Positions 7,029 through 15,440 are shown, counted from the first letter of the stretch. The stretch: DNA of 22,099 bases from an uncultured Christensenella sp. (GCA_910585055.1 CAJUBY010000032.1:1-22099), one strand, 5' to 3'. Notes: a model not told the origin generated them from the sequence alone. Numbers and translations: made by a program.

Positions 7029-7868
7029 ATGGTAAAATTCATAGTAGATTCTACGTTCGGCATAACGAGAGAGTTTGCCGAAGAAAACGATATCAAAGTT
7101 GTAAATCTTACGCTTACGATAGGCGAAAAAGAGTACGAGGAAGGGTTCCGCGAAAACTGGGTTGCGTTTTACAACGATTTTTCGCGTAGCAAAAACGGCG
7201 CTAAATCGTCTCAGCCTTCACCGGAAAAGTTTGCGGAAGCGATCGACAGTATACTCGAAAAAGACGGCGACAGCGAAATAATGATATTTACCATAGCCGA
7301 CAGACTGAGCGGAACGATAGGTTCGGCAAAGATAGCGGCTGCGCAGTATCCCGACAAAAAAATCGAAGCGTTTAATTCCGGAGAAGCGGGTCCGTCCGCG
7401 CTGATGTTCATTCAGGAGATGGTTAAGGCGCAGAAGAACGGTGCGTCGTTCGATGAGCTTAAGGAACTTTCCGACGATCTTCGGCAACGTATCGCAATGC
7501 AGTTTATTCCCGCATCGCTTACCGAACTGGCGCGCGGCGGACGCGTCAATAAACTGTTGTCGCGTGTCGGCAACATACTCAAGATAAAGCCGGTATTCGA
7601 GTTTGCGAAAAACGATCTTACGATCTACGCCAAAGCGCTCGGCTTTAACCGGGCGGTGGAAGCAGCGATAGCGCATCTTCCCAAAAAGTTCGACCGCATA
7701 CTCGTTTATTATATAGGTGACGACAAAAATATCGAGGCGCTCAACGACAGGCTGTACCGTAAGCTCGGACTGTCCGGGATAGACGTAGAACCTATGTGTC
7801 CCGTCGGCGGAGTGCATATCGGTATAGGCACCGTCGGGATAGTTACATTGGCAAGCAAAGAGCAGTAG
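7029..7868 (+). CDS. DegV-family fatty-acid-binding protein
   Basis: 279 residues, normal length for DegV proteins, which bind one fatty acid in the cytoplasm; some serve as the FakB partner of a fatty-acid kinase. Family landmarks are the N-terminal IVDST, SSQPSP (about 58-63), DRLSGTIGSA (about 87-96), the LTELARGGRV segment (about 170-180) and the GGVHIGIGTVGI end motif. The frame is open back to 6996, but the ATG at 7029 is chosen because MVKFIVDST is the usual beginning and GGTGGTG lies just upstream. It is a single gene with its own promoter and a terminator at 7903. No fakA kinase is present in the window. Confidence 0.92.
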   Translation: MVKFIVDSTFGITREFAEENDIKVVNLTLTIGEKEYEEGFRENWVAFYNDFSRSKNGAKSSQPSPEKFAEAIDSILEKDGDSEIMIFTIADRLSGTIGSAKIAAAQYPDKKIEAFNSGEAGPSALMFIQEMVKAQKNGASFDELKELSDDLRQRIAMQFIPASLTELARGGRVNKLLSRVGNILKIKPVFEFAKNDLTIYAKALGFNRAVEAAIAHLPKKFDRILVYYIGDDKNIEALNDRLYRKLGLSGIDVEPMCPVGGVHIGIGTVGIVTLASKEQ

Positions 7869-7902
7869 AGCATGCACATAATAAAAATACAGGTAATAAT
7901 AT

Positions 7903-7932
7903 ACCGCAGGCTTTAAGCGTCTGCGGTTTTTT
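7903..7932 (+). terminator. Intrinsic terminator after the degV-like gene
   Basis: ACCGCAG (7903-7909) pairs with CTGCGGT (7921-7927); the loop is 11 bases. It is followed by TTTTTTGTTTT. Confidence 0.85.
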
Positions 7933-8079
7933 GTTTTGTAAAACGTTCTTTTTTGTACAAACTGCGAATATTTATAAGTCATGCGAGTGCCGGAATGCGC
8001 CCTGTCTTAAAACTCGACAAGTTACGACAAAACTTCCCGATATTCGCGTAATAGAATATGTTAAATTGGAGATGTCCGA

Positions 8080-8847
8080 ATGAGATTTGTAGTTGTCAAA
8101 CGACGGGCTATAATAATTGCCGTGATAGCGGCCGTGGTGCTTGCGCTTGCGATGACAGGCGTGTATTATACGGGAGCCGCGGCGATCTATAACAACGTAA
8201 GTCCCAAAAAGGTGCCGATATATTCGGTGGAAACGGACGAAAAGGCTGTTGCGCTTACATTCGACGCCGCATGGGGTGCGGATAAAACGCTCGGGATACT
8301 GGAAACTCTCGAAGAGAAAGACGCATGCGCAACGTTTTTCTTGGTGAGTTTTTGGGCGGAAAAGTACGAAAAGGAACTTAAAAAGCTTTCCGAATCGGAC
8401 AGGATAGAAATAGGTACGCATTCGGCTACGCATCCGTATATGTCGAAACTTTCCGGAGAGAAGATGGCGCTCGAACTTTCGACGTCCAAGTCGTTGATAG
8501 AGCGTATATCCGGACGAAAAGTGGAGCTTTTCCGACCGCCGTACGGCGACTATTCGGATGCGGTGCTGTCGACGGCAAAAGATCAGGGTCTGTATACGAT
8601 CCAGTGGGATGTAGACTCGTTGGATTGGAAAGGGCTGTCGAAAGAACAGATCGCGTCGAGGGTCGTGGGCAACTGTAAGAACGGAAGTATCGTCCTTATG
8701 CATAATGACGGGAAACATACGCTCGACGCTTTACCGGCGATAATCGACGGATTGCGTGCTAAAGGGTTCAAGTTCAAGACCGTCGGCGATCTTATCTACA
8801 GAGACAACTATACGATCGATCATACGGGAAGACAAATAAGGAGTTAA
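8080..8847 (+). CDS. PdaB-like membrane-anchored polysaccharide deacetylase (NodB fold)
   Basis: 255 residues: an N-terminal signal anchor (about 10-30), then a NodB/CE4 domain facing outside. Metal-dependent CE4 enzymes remove acetyl groups from peptidoglycan or chitin-like sugars. Motifs are LTFDAAWG (Asp62), HSATHP (metal His114 and His118), FRPPYG (Arg152), QWDVDSLDW and IVLMHND (His208). The form TFDxxWG instead of TFDDG is shared with the Bacillus sporulation protein PdaB, so a spore-cortex or cell-wall role is likely by family. The second aspartate of the metal motif is Ala here, so activity is uncertain. Start: TTGGAGA eight bases before the ATG. The next gene follows after six bases, forming an operon. 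Confidence 0.88.
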   Translation: MRFVVVKRRAIIIAVIAAVVLALAMTGVYYTGAAAIYNNVSPKKVPIYSVETDEKAVALTFDAAWGADKTLGILETLEEKDACATFFLVSFWAEKYEKELKKLSESDRIEIGTHSATHPYMSKLSGEKMALELSTSKSLIERISGRKVELFRPPYGDYSDAVLSTAKDQGLYTIQWDVDSLDWKGLSKEQIASRVVGNCKNGSIVLMHNDGKHTLDALPAIIDGLRAKGFKFKTVGDLIYRDNYTIDHTGRQIRS

Positions 8848-8853
8848 ACATTA

Positions 8854-9495
8854 ATGAAAAACGACAAATCGACCAACACCGTGTTTTTACAGGGACGAAT
8901 CGGCTCTTCGATAGAATACTCGCACGACTTGTACGGCGAAAGATTCTACGAATTCAAGCTGAACGTTCCTCGGCTATCGGAACATCTCGACGTTATACCC
9001 ATAACGGCGTCGGAAGAGTTGGTCGGCAAACTGAAAGAAGGCGAAAACGTTTCGATAACAGGTCAGTTCCGAAGCTTTAACAGACCGGACGGAGAACGGT
9101 CTCGACTTATACTCAGCGTGTTTGCGCGCGAGATATCGGAACCGATCCCGGACGTAAATCCCAATACCGCGGAACTGATAGGATACATATGCAAACCGCC
9201 GATATACCGTACTACGCCGTTCAACAGAGAGATATGCGACGTTCTTTTGGCGGTCAACAGGGCATATGCGAAATCCGACTACATACCTTGTATAGCATGG
9301 GGCAAAAACGCCAGACTCATAAAAAATGCGCCCGTCGGGCAAAAACTCGATGTGTCGGGGCGCATTCAGTCGCGTCAGTATACAAAGCGCATGGAAGACG
9401 GCGAATCGGAGTTGCGCACCGCGTACGAGTTTTCGATAGGCGCCGTGGAATTTATGCAAAAGGAAAGCGAAGTGGCGTCCACTTCTGACGAATGA
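8854..9495 (+). CDS. SSB-like protein with two OB folds
   Basis: 213 residues. The C-terminal half (about 104-205) is a typical single-stranded-DNA-binding OB fold: AELIGYICKPPIYR, CDVLLAVNRAYAKSDYIPCIAWGKNA, VSGRIQSRQYTKR and RTAYEFSI. The N-terminal half (about 8-100) looks like a second, more diverged OB fold (VFLQGRI at the start, VSITGQFRSF as its barrel strand). Classic SSB has one OB fold and an acidic DDDIPF-like tip; here the tip is STSDE, so partner recruitment may differ. Start: AAGGAG ten bases before the ATG, lying inside the end of the deacetylase gene, which couples the two. Its stop directly abuts the stop of the convergent gene. Confidence 0.85.
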   Translation: MKNDKSTNTVFLQGRIGSSIEYSHDLYGERFYEFKLNVPRLSEHLDVIPITASEELVGKLKEGENVSITGQFRSFNRPDGERSRLILSVFAREISEPIPDVNPNTAELIGYICKPPIYRTTPFNREICDVLLAVNRAYAKSDYIPCIAWGKNARLIKNAPVGQKLDVSGRIQSRQYTKRMEDGESELRTAYEFSIGAVEFMQKESEVASTSDE

Positions 9496-12108
9496 TCATT
9501 TGATTCCTATATTGCTGCGGTCGTCGGTTTCCAGTCGTTTCTTTTTGGAACGTAAAGTTTTTGCTATGATAGCCGCGGCTAGAATAACTGTCACGATAAT
9601 AACAATTATAGCCACGATCAGTACCACGTTTACTCCGTCGTATTTTACATGAACGGTCCGAACGTAACAAGTAACTGTTTTGTGGCTTTTTTCGTCCAGA
9701 AATTTTATTTTCGTGTATTGTTCGGACGAATCGTAAGCGCCTATGACTTCCACTCTGGTACCGGCTTTCAAAGAGAATTCGTCGGATGCGGTATACTTTC
9801 CGTCTGCTAGGACAAATGTCTGCGCATAGTCGTTCCCATTGTAAGAAACGATCTCCGCATTGTATTCGGGGAGTATATTGCTCATGGGAAAGTCGTAACC
9901 GACAGTGCTTACGTTTATAGCCGGAACATATCCGTCGCATCCGTTTCCTATATCTACACGGTACCAATAATATCCGTATTCGTCGCAGAACCCATCGACA
10001 AAATCCAGCATTCCGAATTTTCTGTTCTTTTCTACCGCGGCAAAGCCTTTTATCGCTTTTGCGTAACGGCTCGGCCATCTATAGATCGGCGTTATTTCGG
10101 CGAAAACGGAACATACGGCGTTGGGCGGAGATATGTATTCCAGTGCAGCGGACAGGCAGTCCTTGTAAACATATCCTTGTATAAGCTTGTCATTTTCTGT
10201 GTCGTCGTATAAAACAAGCGAGTATTCCCGTGTTTCTTCCAATTCGTAATAGGGGACTATTATCTTCCGTCCGGCAGGGATAGTCATAACGGGTTGCGAT
10301 TCCATCGGAAAGGCAAACATTTGCGTGTCACGCAGTGCGGTGTGGATTATTCCTTCCGATTTTGCGACAGCCTGATCCGAATCGTCGGCAACAGGCGGAA
10401 CTTTATAGCTTTCGTCAACGAACCGTGCGCCGACCGTTTTTCCGTCCGTTTTAAACAGTCTGTGTTTGTATGTGTCCACTATGATAATATCGCCGTGTTT
10501 TACAAAAGCGTTTTCGACGGAACAGAGCATGATCAGTCCGCTTTTACCGCCCAATACGTACGGTTTACCGTCCGATGTCAGCGTGTATTCGGTACGCGAA
10601 TTATTCGGATCGACGCGAGTCATACCGTCGTTTTTGAGTATAAAAACTCTGCCGTCGAGATCTACCGCCAGCGACAGTGCGTCGGGATCCGTTCTGCAGT
10701 ATTCGTACGGCGTTCCCATGTCGCCGAACGCGTCTACCGTATCGCCGGAAAGCGCGTACAGCTTGTTGCGTCCGAGTCCGAGCGAGATCGATCTGTATAC
10801 CTTTGCCGTAATTTTCGACAGTTCGCCGCCGCTCTCGGCTTTCCACAACCCACTGCTTGCGGCAACGTAAAGCGATTTATCGGAATCTACCGCGATATGC
10901 GATATCATTCCCAAACCGGGCGCAGTAAAGGTACGTACGGCGCTTTGCATAGATCCGTCGGCACGGAAGACGCTTATTTTATCGTAATCGTGCGCTACGT
11001 AAAGCATGCCGGCGCTGTCTGCGGCGACTGCGATCGGATTGATAAATCCGTCGCCGTTTGAAAAATACTTTATATCTCCGCCGTATGCCGCGATACGTCC
11101 GTTCATAGTATCGGCTACGTAAAGGACCGAGTTTTTAGCGGCAGCTCCGCCGGGCATATTGAAAAATCCCGCCGTATCTCCGCCGGAAGCTATCATCACG
11201 CTGTCCGAAGACAGGTCTGCGGAAAATTTGTGTAATGCATTAAGAGAATCGAGTGCGTAAACGCCGTCGCCGTAAGCGAAAACCGCCGTAAGCTCGCTGC
11301 CCGACACGGACGAAATTTTTTCGAGTCCGCCGCCTGCCGACACCGTATACCGTGCAAGTTCGCCTCGCGTCAGCGCGTAAAGAACGGAACCTTCAGCACG
11401 GGAAGACAGGGAAATAACGTTTTCGGAATGCCCGAAAACAACCGTCAGTCTGCCGCTGCCGTCAAGTACGCATATATCCTGTTTGCGTACGCCTACCGAG
11501 TCTACGGCAATATAAACTTTGCCGTTTAAAATGGTAAATGCGGTCGCATCGACTTTTGTATGCCTGTCCGAAACGAGTTTTACCGCTGCCGCATTCGTTA
11601 TTTCGGCGTTTTCGCCGTTCAGTTCGGCGGTCACGAAATACGACCGAGTAAGCGCGTAGATCTTTCCGCCGTACACGGCAAGATCGATAAATTTCTCATT
11701 TAAATCGGCGATATCGAGCCGTGACGTTTCGGTTTCTCCGTAAAACACCGCGATATTGCCTTCGTGTAAAACCGCGAGATATTCTGAGTGTCCGTCTGTG
11801 CCCATGGATCTATATGCTTTGTCTGCGGCGATACCTTTCCGCGCCGTTATGTCGCAGCCGCCGGATACGTATTCGACCGATGCGCCGCAGGCGACGAGTA
11901 TGCCTATCTCGTCGGCGTATACGGATCGCGGATCTTCGAAAAAGTGATAACTTACGGCGGAATCCGTTTCCACCGGGATCAGATCGGCTGCGGACAGACC
12001 GTCGGCATACGCCGCACTGTACGAACTAAAGACAGATAGCGTCGCGGCAGCCGTCAAAACCGCGATCGCCGTTATTATAAAATATACAAATTTCTTATGT
12101 GCAACCAT
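9496..12108 (-). CDS. Secreted beta-propeller / SH3-like protein with C-terminal membrane anchor
   Basis: 870 residues, family not recognised by name. The signal peptide covers 1-36 (KK, hydrophobic stretch, SAAYA). From about 50 to 560 short repeated strands such as GVYALDSLNALHKFSADL, VLYVADTMNGRIAAYGG and MLYVAHDYDKISVFRADG have the texture of NHL/WD-like propeller blades. Three SH3-like segments follow (about 590-655, 665-740, 750-825; GIIHTALRDTQMFAFP, YYWYRVDIGNGCDGYVPA, AGTRVEVIGAYD), often linked to cell-wall binding. A membrane helix lies at about 826-849, with a basic cytoplasmic tail (RSKKKR). The topology is the same as the protein at 92-3529. AAGG sits only three bases before the ATG, too close for normal initiation, and the promoter places the mRNA start at or beside the ATG. 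Confidence 0.8.
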   Translation of the reverse strand: MVAHKKFVYFIITAIAVLTAAATLSVFSSYSAAYADGLSAADLIPVETDSAVSYHFFEDPRSVYADEIGILVACGASVEYVSGGCDITARKGIAADKAYRSMGTDGHSEYLAVLHEGNIAVFYGETETSRLDIADLNEKFIDLAVYGGKIYALTRSYFVTAELNGENAEITNAAAVKLVSDRHTKVDATAFTILNGKVYIAVDSVGVRKQDICVLDGSGRLTVVFGHSENVISLSSRAEGSVLYALTRGELARYTVSAGGGLEKISSVSGSELTAVFAYGDGVYALDSLNALHKFSADLSSDSVMIASGGDTAGFFNMPGGAAAKNSVLYVADTMNGRIAAYGGDIKYFSNGDGFINPIAVAADSAGMLYVAHDYDKISVFRADGSMQSAVRTFTAPGLGMISHIAVDSDKSLYVAASSGLWKAESGGELSKITAKVYRSISLGLGRNKLYALSGDTVDAFGDMGTPYEYCRTDPDALSLAVDLDGRVFILKNDGMTRVDPNNSRTEYTLTSDGKPYVLGGKSGLIMLCSVENAFVKHGDIIIVDTYKHRLFKTDGKTVGARFVDESYKVPPVADDSDQAVAKSEGIIHTALRDTQMFAFPMESQPVMTIPAGRKIIVPYYELEETREYSLVLYDDTENDKLIQGYVYKDCLSAALEYISPPNAVCSVFAEITPIYRWPSRYAKAIKGFAAVEKNRKFGMLDFVDGFCDEYGYYWYRVDIGNGCDGYVPAINVSTVGYDFPMSNILPEYNAEIVSYNGNDYAQTFVLADGKYTASDEFSLKAGTRVEVIGAYDSSEQYTKIKFLDEKSHKTVTCYVRTVHVKYDGVNVVLIVAIIVIIVTVILAAAIIAKTLRSKKKRLETDDRSNIGIK

Positions 12109-12115
12109 ACCTTAT

Positions 12116-12144
12116 ATTTTATCATACCGTACGGCAAATGTAAA
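12116..12144 (-). promoter_or_regulatory. Promoter of the propeller protein, implying a leaderless mRNA
   Basis: On the minus strand, TTTACA (12144-12139), 17 bases, TAAAAT (12121-12116), then seven bases to the ATG at 12108. The normal start distance puts +1 on or one base before the A of the ATG. Confidence 0.6.
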
Positions 12145-12238
12145 GAGATTTATCGGATTTTGTCGAACGGGGCCCAACCGCACCGTGTTTTGGTTAAAAG
12201 CTACAAAAAAATTTATAAAAATTGTTTAAAAAACCCCC

Positions 12239-12267
12239 TTTACAAGTATAAAAAAGTGTGGTATAAT
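12239..12267 (+). promoter_or_regulatory. Promoter of the ppx-maf-mreB-like unit
   Basis: TTTACA (12239-12244), 17-base spacer, TATAAT (12262-12267); start near 12274. It is divergent from the propeller-gene promoter, about 95 bases apart. Confidence 0.8.
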
Positions 12268-12322
12268 TCTGTATATAATCAAAATGGGGTCATATGTACA
12301 AATGACGCCAAAGGGAACTGCT

Positions 12323-13834
12323 TTGAATAATATTGCTATAATTGATTTGGGATCGAATTCGGCGCGGCTGGTGTTGGCGCATGTGATAGACGACGGATAT
12401 TTTGTCGTATACGACGAGCTGAAGGAATCCGTAAGGCTGGCGCAGGATATGGAGCGCGACGGATATCTTAAACAGGCGCGAATTGCGCAGGCGGTGCGCA
12501 CGCTCAAGATGTTCAGAAAACTGTGTGATGCCAACAATGTGGACAAGATATACGCTTTTGCTACCAATGCGGTGCGCAAGGCTAAAAATCAAAGAAGTTT
12601 TTTGGAAGAGGTAAATACGGTCTGCGGTTTTAAAATGGACGTTTTGTCGGAAGAGCAGGAGTCGACGCAGATCTATTACGGCGTTATAAATTCGCTCGAA
12701 ATACCCAAGGGCGTGATATTGGACATATCGGGTTCGTCGTTGCAGCTTATACAGTACAATAGGCGGATGATACTCAACCGTACTAATCTACCTATAGGTA
12801 CTATGACTCTTTCGTCGCTGTTCAACGAAAATACTACGCCGTTGCAGCAGTCGCAGATGATAGAAACATACATGCGCGACCAGTTTTCGGGTGTCGAATG
12901 GCTGAAAACTCTCGATCCCGAGTACAGGCTTATAGGCGTGGGCGGATCGTTCCGCAGTCTTGCCAGTATAGTTCAACGTATAGAAAAATATCCGCTTGCG
13001 ATGGTGCACAATTATCATATAGGTGCGGAAACGTTCAATAAAGTATACGACATGATAAAGATTTTGGACGTAGAAAAACGTTCTAAAATAAAAGGTTTGT
13101 CGGCGCAGCGCGCGGATATTTTCTGCGCCGCGCTTTCCTGCGTAAAGAGTTTGTTTGACAGCACGGAATTCGACGAACTTGTTATTTCGGGGTCGGGGAT
13201 CCGCGAAGGATATATGTTTAATCATGCCGTGCCTACGACGCTCGAAAAGCCCATAACCGATATTTTGGGTTATTCGATCTATACACGGTTGCATTATTTC
13301 GATCTTAACATAGCGCATGCGGAACACGTATGTAATCTCGCCATACAGCTTTACAAACAGCTTCGCGTTTTGCATAAGTTGCCGCGGCAGTACGTACGCG
13401 TATTGCGCATCGCGGCACTGATGCACGAAACGGGCGGCCGCATAAACTTTTATAACAATTACAAGCATTCCGAATATTCGATAATGAATTCCAACCTGTA
13501 CGGAGTATCGCACCGCGATCTTGTTTTGGCGGCGTTCGTAGTGTTGGCGCATGATCTGGACGATATTTCGTATGCGGATTGGAAGAAATATTCTGGCGTC
13601 GTTCAGGAAGAGGATCTTGTTGCTGTCATGCGTTTGGCAGTGATCTTGCGTATAGCCGATTCGCTTGACAGATCGATGTCCGGATCGGTCAAATCCATAA
13701 CCTGCGACGTTCTGGGCGATTCCGTTATAATGAAGACGGAAGTTGAGGGCGACTGCTCTCTGGAGATCAAAGACGCGTTGGGCGCCGGCGCGGATTTTGC
13801 CAAGGCGTACAAGAAAAATCTTGAAATATTGTAA
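12323..13834 (+). CDS. Ppx/GppA-like protein with altered phosphate loop and HD-like C-domain
   Basis: 503 residues from the TTG at 12323, chosen because AAGGG lies seven bases upstream and MNNIAIIDLGSNSARL is the usual beginning; an in-frame ATG at 12284 lacks a ribosome site and is only about 10 bases from the mRNA start. Family members cleave polyphosphate or pppGpp with an actin-like (ASKHA) fold. Phosphate loop 1 (IIDLGSNS) is intact and GVGGSFRSLA is present. Phosphate loop 2, normally DIGGGSTEL, is DISGSSLQL (134-142), losing two glycines and the glutamate. The C-terminal helical domain has MHETGGRINFYNNYKHS where HD-type relatives have LHDIG, so Asp is Glu. It may be a nucleotide or phosphate sensor rather than an enzyme. 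maf overlaps its 3' end. Confidence 0.88.
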   Translation: MNNIAIIDLGSNSARLVLAHVIDDGYFVVYDELKESVRLAQDMERDGYLKQARIAQAVRTLKMFRKLCDANNVDKIYAFATNAVRKAKNQRSFLEEVNTVCGFKMDVLSEEQESTQIYYGVINSLEIPKGVILDISGSSLQLIQYNRRMILNRTNLPIGTMTLSSLFNENTTPLQQSQMIETYMRDQFSGVEWLKTLDPEYRLIGVGGSFRSLASIVQRIEKYPLAMVHNYHIGAETFNKVYDMIKILDVEKRSKIKGLSAQRADIFCAALSCVKSLFDSTEFDELVISGSGIREGYMFNHAVPTTLEKPITDILGYSIYTRLHYFDLNIAHAEHVCNLAIQLYKQLRVLHKLPRQYVRVLRIAALMHETGGRINFYNNYKHSEYSIMNSNLYGVSHRDLVLAAFVVLAHDLDDISYADWKKYSGVVQEEDLVAVMRLAVILRIADSLDRSMSGSVKSITCDVLGDSVIMKTEVEGDCSLEIKDALGAGADFAKAYKKNLEIL

Positions 13835-14408
13835 GATATTGCTTGCCACGGCGTCGCCGCGGCGCAGAGCGCTTATTAAAAAAATACCGTTTATAATACC
13901 GGAATTTATGTCGTGCGACGTGGAAGAAGTGTCGCTTAACGGAGCCGAGGAAACGGCTGTCGCCAACGCACGCAAAAAAGGCGAGTATGCGGCACGTTTT
14001 AGTGATCTTCCGATTTTGGCGTTTGATACCGCGGTCGGATTGAATGGACTGGTTTTCGGAAAGCCGGCAAACAAAATAGATGCAGTTCGCATGTGGAAAA
14101 CGCTGTGCGGAAAGACTCATGAGGTCGTAACTGCGGTATATTTTCGCACAAATGGGAAAATAATCGAAAAAAGTGAAAAAACTTCGGTTACTTTCGGTGC
14201 ATTTGACAGAACTTTGGTGTATAATTATGTGGAGAGCGGAGCCCCGTTCGACAAGGCAGGCGGATATAACATCGACGACCCCGAAATACAGCCGCTTGTC
14301 GCGGGCGTGTCGGGCGACCGTGACAACGTTGTCGGTCTGCCCGTAAAACTGACGGAAAAACTTATTGAGGAGAATTTATTATATGGCGAGGATGGATATA
14401 GCGCTTGA
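13821..14408 (+). CDS. maf: Maf-like nucleoside triphosphate pyrophosphatase
   Basis: 195 residues from the TTG at 13821, overlapping the end of the Ppx-like gene by 14 bases. Maf proteins hydrolyse dTTP/UTP or modified nucleotides to monophosphates, a house-cleaning activity linked in Bacillus to septum formation. Motifs: ILLATASPRRRAL at the N-terminus, CDVEEV, AFDTAVGLNGLVFGKP (the central Asp of the SADTVV motif), AGGYNIDDPEIQPLVAGVSG and the closing NVVGLPV. No other start fits the family beginning; the frame reaching back to 13743 is the shadow of ppx. The TTG lacks a strong ribosome site, so coupling to ppx translation is likely. Its 3' end overlaps the mreB-like start by 26 bases. Position before mreB matches the usual maf-mreB order in Firmicutes. 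Confidence 0.88.
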   Translation: MKYCKILLATASPRRRALIKKIPFIIPEFMSCDVEEVSLNGAEETAVANARKKGEYAARFSDLPILAFDTAVGLNGLVFGKPANKIDAVRMWKTLCGKTHEVVTAVYFRTNGKIIEKSEKTSVTFGAFDRTLVYNYVESGAPFDKAGGYNIDDPEIQPLVAGVSGDRDNVVGLPVKLTEKLIEENLLYGEDGYSA

Positions 14409-15396
14409 TCTCGGAACATCGTATACGTCGATTTTCGTGTCCGGTGAGGGTATCGTCTTGCATGAACCGTCCGTTATCGCTTATTTCGACGACGGCGGCA
14501 GGCGCCGGACTCGGGCGGTGGGGAATGAAGCTTATTATATGATGGGCAGGGCGCCCGAAAAGACAAAGATAGTTTGCCCCGTTATAGACGGGGCGATCAA
14601 AGATCCCGACGCGTGTTCGGACATGCTGGGCGAGTTCATAAACAAGATTTTGCCGGAATCGTATGTAATAAAGCCGAAGATTCGCTGTATCGTAGGCGTG
14701 CCGATGGGCATAACCGTCGAGGACAGAGAATTGTACGAAAATGTGCTGATGAGCGTGGGCATAGATAATATAGTAATGGTAAATTCGATAATGCTTGCCG
14801 CTATCGGGTCGGATATGCCGGTATCGCTAAGTTTCGGCGGTATTCTTGCGTCTATCGGCGGCGGTATGACCGAAATAGCTGTACTGAGTTTGGGCGGCAT
14901 CGTTACCGGTTGCGGTATTAATATAGGCGGCGATATGATAGACCGTGCGCTTATGGACAGGGTCAGCGGTATTTACCGTTTAAATGCCGGACGTTCGGTG
15001 ATCCGCGGCGTAAAAGAAAAGATTTGCAGTCTTATCCGCAACGATTGCGCGACCGCATCAATAAGCGGTATAGATATAGAAACAAAAAATATAAGAACAC
15101 AGGCTGTTCCCGCCGATATGCTGTACAGCGTAGTTTTTGATTACTATAAAAACATAATAGATTCGATCGAAAGTGTTATAAACTCCGGAACGCCCACCGC
15201 TGCCGCGGAGATACAGAAAAGCGGTATAGTAGTAGTGGGGGGCGGCGCGCAAATGCCCGGGCTGGATAAAGTTATGAGCAGGCTGCTTAAGCTCAATATC
15301 ACGATACCGCACGACGCGGCATATGCAACGGTGCTAGGCGGAGGAAGGGCGCTGTCCGATCCCGAATTGTTGGATGATATTCTGTCGCATCAATGA
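14383..15396 (+). CDS. mreB: MreB-like actin homologue with altered ATPase motifs
   Basis: 337 residues, full length for MreB. Canonical MreB forms membrane-bound filaments that position cell-wall synthesis. Present: ALDLGTSYTS (phosphate loop 1), GIVLHEPSVIAY, VGVPMGIT, GGDMIDRAL and VVVGGGAQMPGLD. Changed: the usual EEPMAAAIG is NSIMLAAIG (134-141), losing the conserved glutamates, and the usual DIGGGTTE is SIGGGMTE (157-164), replacing Asp by Ser and Thr by Met. These are ATP-handling positions, so hydrolysis is probably impaired; filament formation may remain. GAGGAG ten bases before the ATG sets the start. mreC and mreD, which normally follow, are missing, and a terminator follows instead. 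The symbol marks family, not proven function. Confidence 0.85.
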   Translation: MARMDIALDLGTSYTSIFVSGEGIVLHEPSVIAYFDDGGRRRTRAVGNEAYYMMGRAPEKTKIVCPVIDGAIKDPDACSDMLGEFINKILPESYVIKPKIRCIVGVPMGITVEDRELYENVLMSVGIDNIVMVNSIMLAAIGSDMPVSLSFGGILASIGGGMTEIAVLSLGGIVTGCGINIGGDMIDRALMDRVSGIYRLNAGRSVIRGVKEKICSLIRNDCATASISGIDIETKNIRTQAVPADMLYSVVFDYYKNIIDSIESVINSGTPTAAAEIQKSGIVVVGGGAQMPGLDKVMSRLLKLNITIPHDAAYATVLGGGRALSDPELLDDILSHQ

Positions 15397-15440
15397 TGTT
15401 ACCGGCATTATAAATGATATTAGATGATAATGGCATCACG

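Noticed and set aside
7933..8079. Search for a sporulation-sigma promoter before the PdaB-like gene
   Set aside because: No pair of elements at proper spacing could be supported for sigma-A, sigma-E or sigma-G.
12284..12322. In-frame ATG starts (12284, 12302) for the Ppx-like gene
   Set aside because: Neither has a ribosome site, and the first is only about 10 bases from the predicted mRNA start; TTG at 12323 has AAGGG at ideal spacing and the family's usual N-terminus.
12788..14092. 434-codon minus-strand open frame
   Set aside because: Antisense to the Ppx-like and maf genes; composition and lack of a ribosome site mark it as a shadow.
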